Shown in pieces: positions 5,065 to 5,521 of a stretch of 5,521 nt of DNA. Location: contig DNFA01000070.1 in the NCBI GenBank assembly GCA_003487665.1, forward strand, positions 370 through 5,890, read 5' to 3'. Within the stretch, counting starts at the first letter, position 1, and the number at the start of each line of letters is the position of its first letter. The translations under genes were made by a program, and so were the position numbers. Source of the stretch: Oscillibacter sp. GTDB taxonomy: Bacteria > Bacillota > Clostridia > Oscillospirales > Oscillospiraceae. A model generated the notes under the pieces. The model did no database searches. It was not told the origin of the DNA and worked only from the letters and a program-made list of their open reading frames with translations.

Positions 5065-5433
5065 ATGCAAATACTGCGCGCTTCCGAGGACTATTTAGAG
5101 ACGATGCTGATGATGCAGCAGCAGCACGGATATATCCGCTCCATCGATGTGGCGGAGCATCTGGGCGTGACAAAGCCCAGCGTGACATACGCCACCAAAC
5201 GGCTGCGGGAAAACGGCTACATTACCATGGATAAGGACGGTCTTATCACACTGACCGCCAGCGGCATGGCCATTGCGGAAAATATGCTGGATCGGCACCA
5301 CACGCTGACGCGGTTCCTGATAGCACTGGGTATCGACGCCGCCACCGCCGAGGCCGACGCCTGCAAGATCGAGCACGATATCAGCCAGAAAACCTTTGAC
5401 GCCATCTGCGCCCACGCAAAGGCGCATCTGTAA
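5065..5433 (+). CDS. DtxR/MntR-family metal-dependent transcriptional repressor
   Basis: A 122-aa DNA-binding protein. The opening SEDYLETML (7-15) is the family's first helix. Residues 26-55 form the winged helix-turn-helix with recognition helix TKPSVTYATKRL (36-47). The metal-binding and dimerisation region spans about 75-122. By hand alignment the metal ligands are Asp9, Glu12, His78, Cys100, Glu103 and His104: Asp9/Glu12 follow MntR, while Cys100 stands where DtxR has its Cys and MntR has Glu. It lacks a C-terminal SH3-like domain and is close to MntR (142 aa) in size, well short of DtxR (226 aa). I chose the ATG at 5065 because an in-frame ATG at 5017 lies upstream of the -10 and SEDYLE-type proteins begin here. 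The ribosome binding site (GGTG, 5053-5056) is weak. Divergent from feo, it is the likely iron-responsive repressor of both operons. Confidence 0.92.
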   Translation: MQILRASEDYLETMLMMQQQHGYIRSIDVAEHLGVTKPSVTYATKRLRENGYITMDKDGLITLTASGMAIAENMLDRHHTLTRFLIALGIDAATAEADACKIEHDISQKTFDAICAHAKAHL

Positions 5434-5435
5434 AA

Positions 5436-5475
5436 CGCAAAAAGAGAGCGCCCGCAGGGGCGCTCTCTTTTTGCG
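5436..5475. terminator. Bidirectional terminator after the repressor gene
   Basis: Perfect 18-bp arms (5436-5453 and 5458-5475) around a GCAG loop. The GC-rich core GAGAGCGCCC is flanked by A5 on the left and T5 on the right. It starts 3 nt after the repressor's stop codon, so the gene is monocistronic. The symmetry lets it also stop a converging transcript from the right. Confidence 0.92.
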
Positions 5476-5513
5476 CTTCAGACTGTCAAAAAACCTGCCC
5501 GGTTACAAGTATC

Positions 5514-5519
5514 GGAGGG
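5514..5519 (+). promoter_or_regulatory. Possible ribosome binding site of a gene starting past the window
   Basis: GGAGGG two bases from the window end resembles the strong ribosome binding sites seen elsewhere here. The bases from 5477 onward hold no recognisable gene or promoter. Without the next bases this cannot be decided. Confidence 0.25.
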
Positions 5520-5521
5520 AA

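Noticed and set aside
5484..5489. Minus-strand TTGACA as a -35 to the right of the repressor terminator
   Set aside because: No -10 lies 16-18 bp away; the expected position falls within the terminator stem.
1..5521. CRISPR array, insertion sequence, phage, toxin-antitoxin or defence genes
   Set aside because: No spaced direct repeats, transposase, integrase or effector-like frames are visible. All convincing genes belong to iron handling.

Overview
The window is a chromosomal ferrous-iron acquisition locus from an anaerobic Gram-positive bacterium. The tandem feoA-feoA-feoB layout, a small FeoB-associated Cys-rich membrane protein, and the DUF2325/DUF3793/flavodoxin gene set suggest class Clostridia. 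The GC-rich coding sequence, strong GGAGG-type ribosome binding sites and protein style suggest an Oscillospiraceae/Ruminococcaceae-type gut organism. That placement is an inference from style, not from a phylogenetic marker. I see no mobile element, CRISPR array, tRNA or rRNA.

Layout from right to left. A DtxR/MntR-family metal-dependent repressor (5065-5433, +) is transcribed away from everything else and ends in a perfect bidirectional terminator (5436-5475). Its control region (about 4829-5064) is shared with the divergent feo operon on the minus strand: feoA (4616-4828), feoA (4364-4585), feoB (1812-4307), a 60-aa Cys-rich single-pass membrane protein (1592-1774) and an 85-aa HMA-domain metal-binding protein (1276-1533). 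A symmetric terminator (1233-1258) closes that operon. Immediately beyond it, partly overlapping its A/T tract, is the promoter of a second minus-strand operon: DUF2325 (860-1141), DUF3793 (296-847) and a short-chain flavodoxin whose C-terminus runs off the window (1-276).

How it works together. FeoB with its two FeoA partners imports Fe(II). The Cys-rich and HMA proteins offer thiol/histidine metal ligands at and below the membrane. Flavodoxin can replace ferredoxin when iron is short. The main result of reading the non-coding DNA is a shared inverted repeat, GTTAr-N6-yTAAC. It lies in the spacer and -10 region of both the feo promoter (4943-4960) and the flavodoxin-operon promoter (1205-1222), at nearly the same position in each. 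Two further copies lie at and downstream of the feo start (4918-4935, 4846-4863), and each matches the known DtxR/IdeR box at 14 of 19 positions. This suggests one iron regulon run by the adjacent repressor, with DUF2325 and DUF3793 as iron-starvation genes.

The locus type is known. The less ordinary parts are the operator architecture, a mixed MntR/DtxR metal site in the repressor, an acidic insertion of about 110 residues in FeoB's first extracellular loop, and a GNRA-capped hairpin in front of the HMA gene. I do not see a wholly new system.
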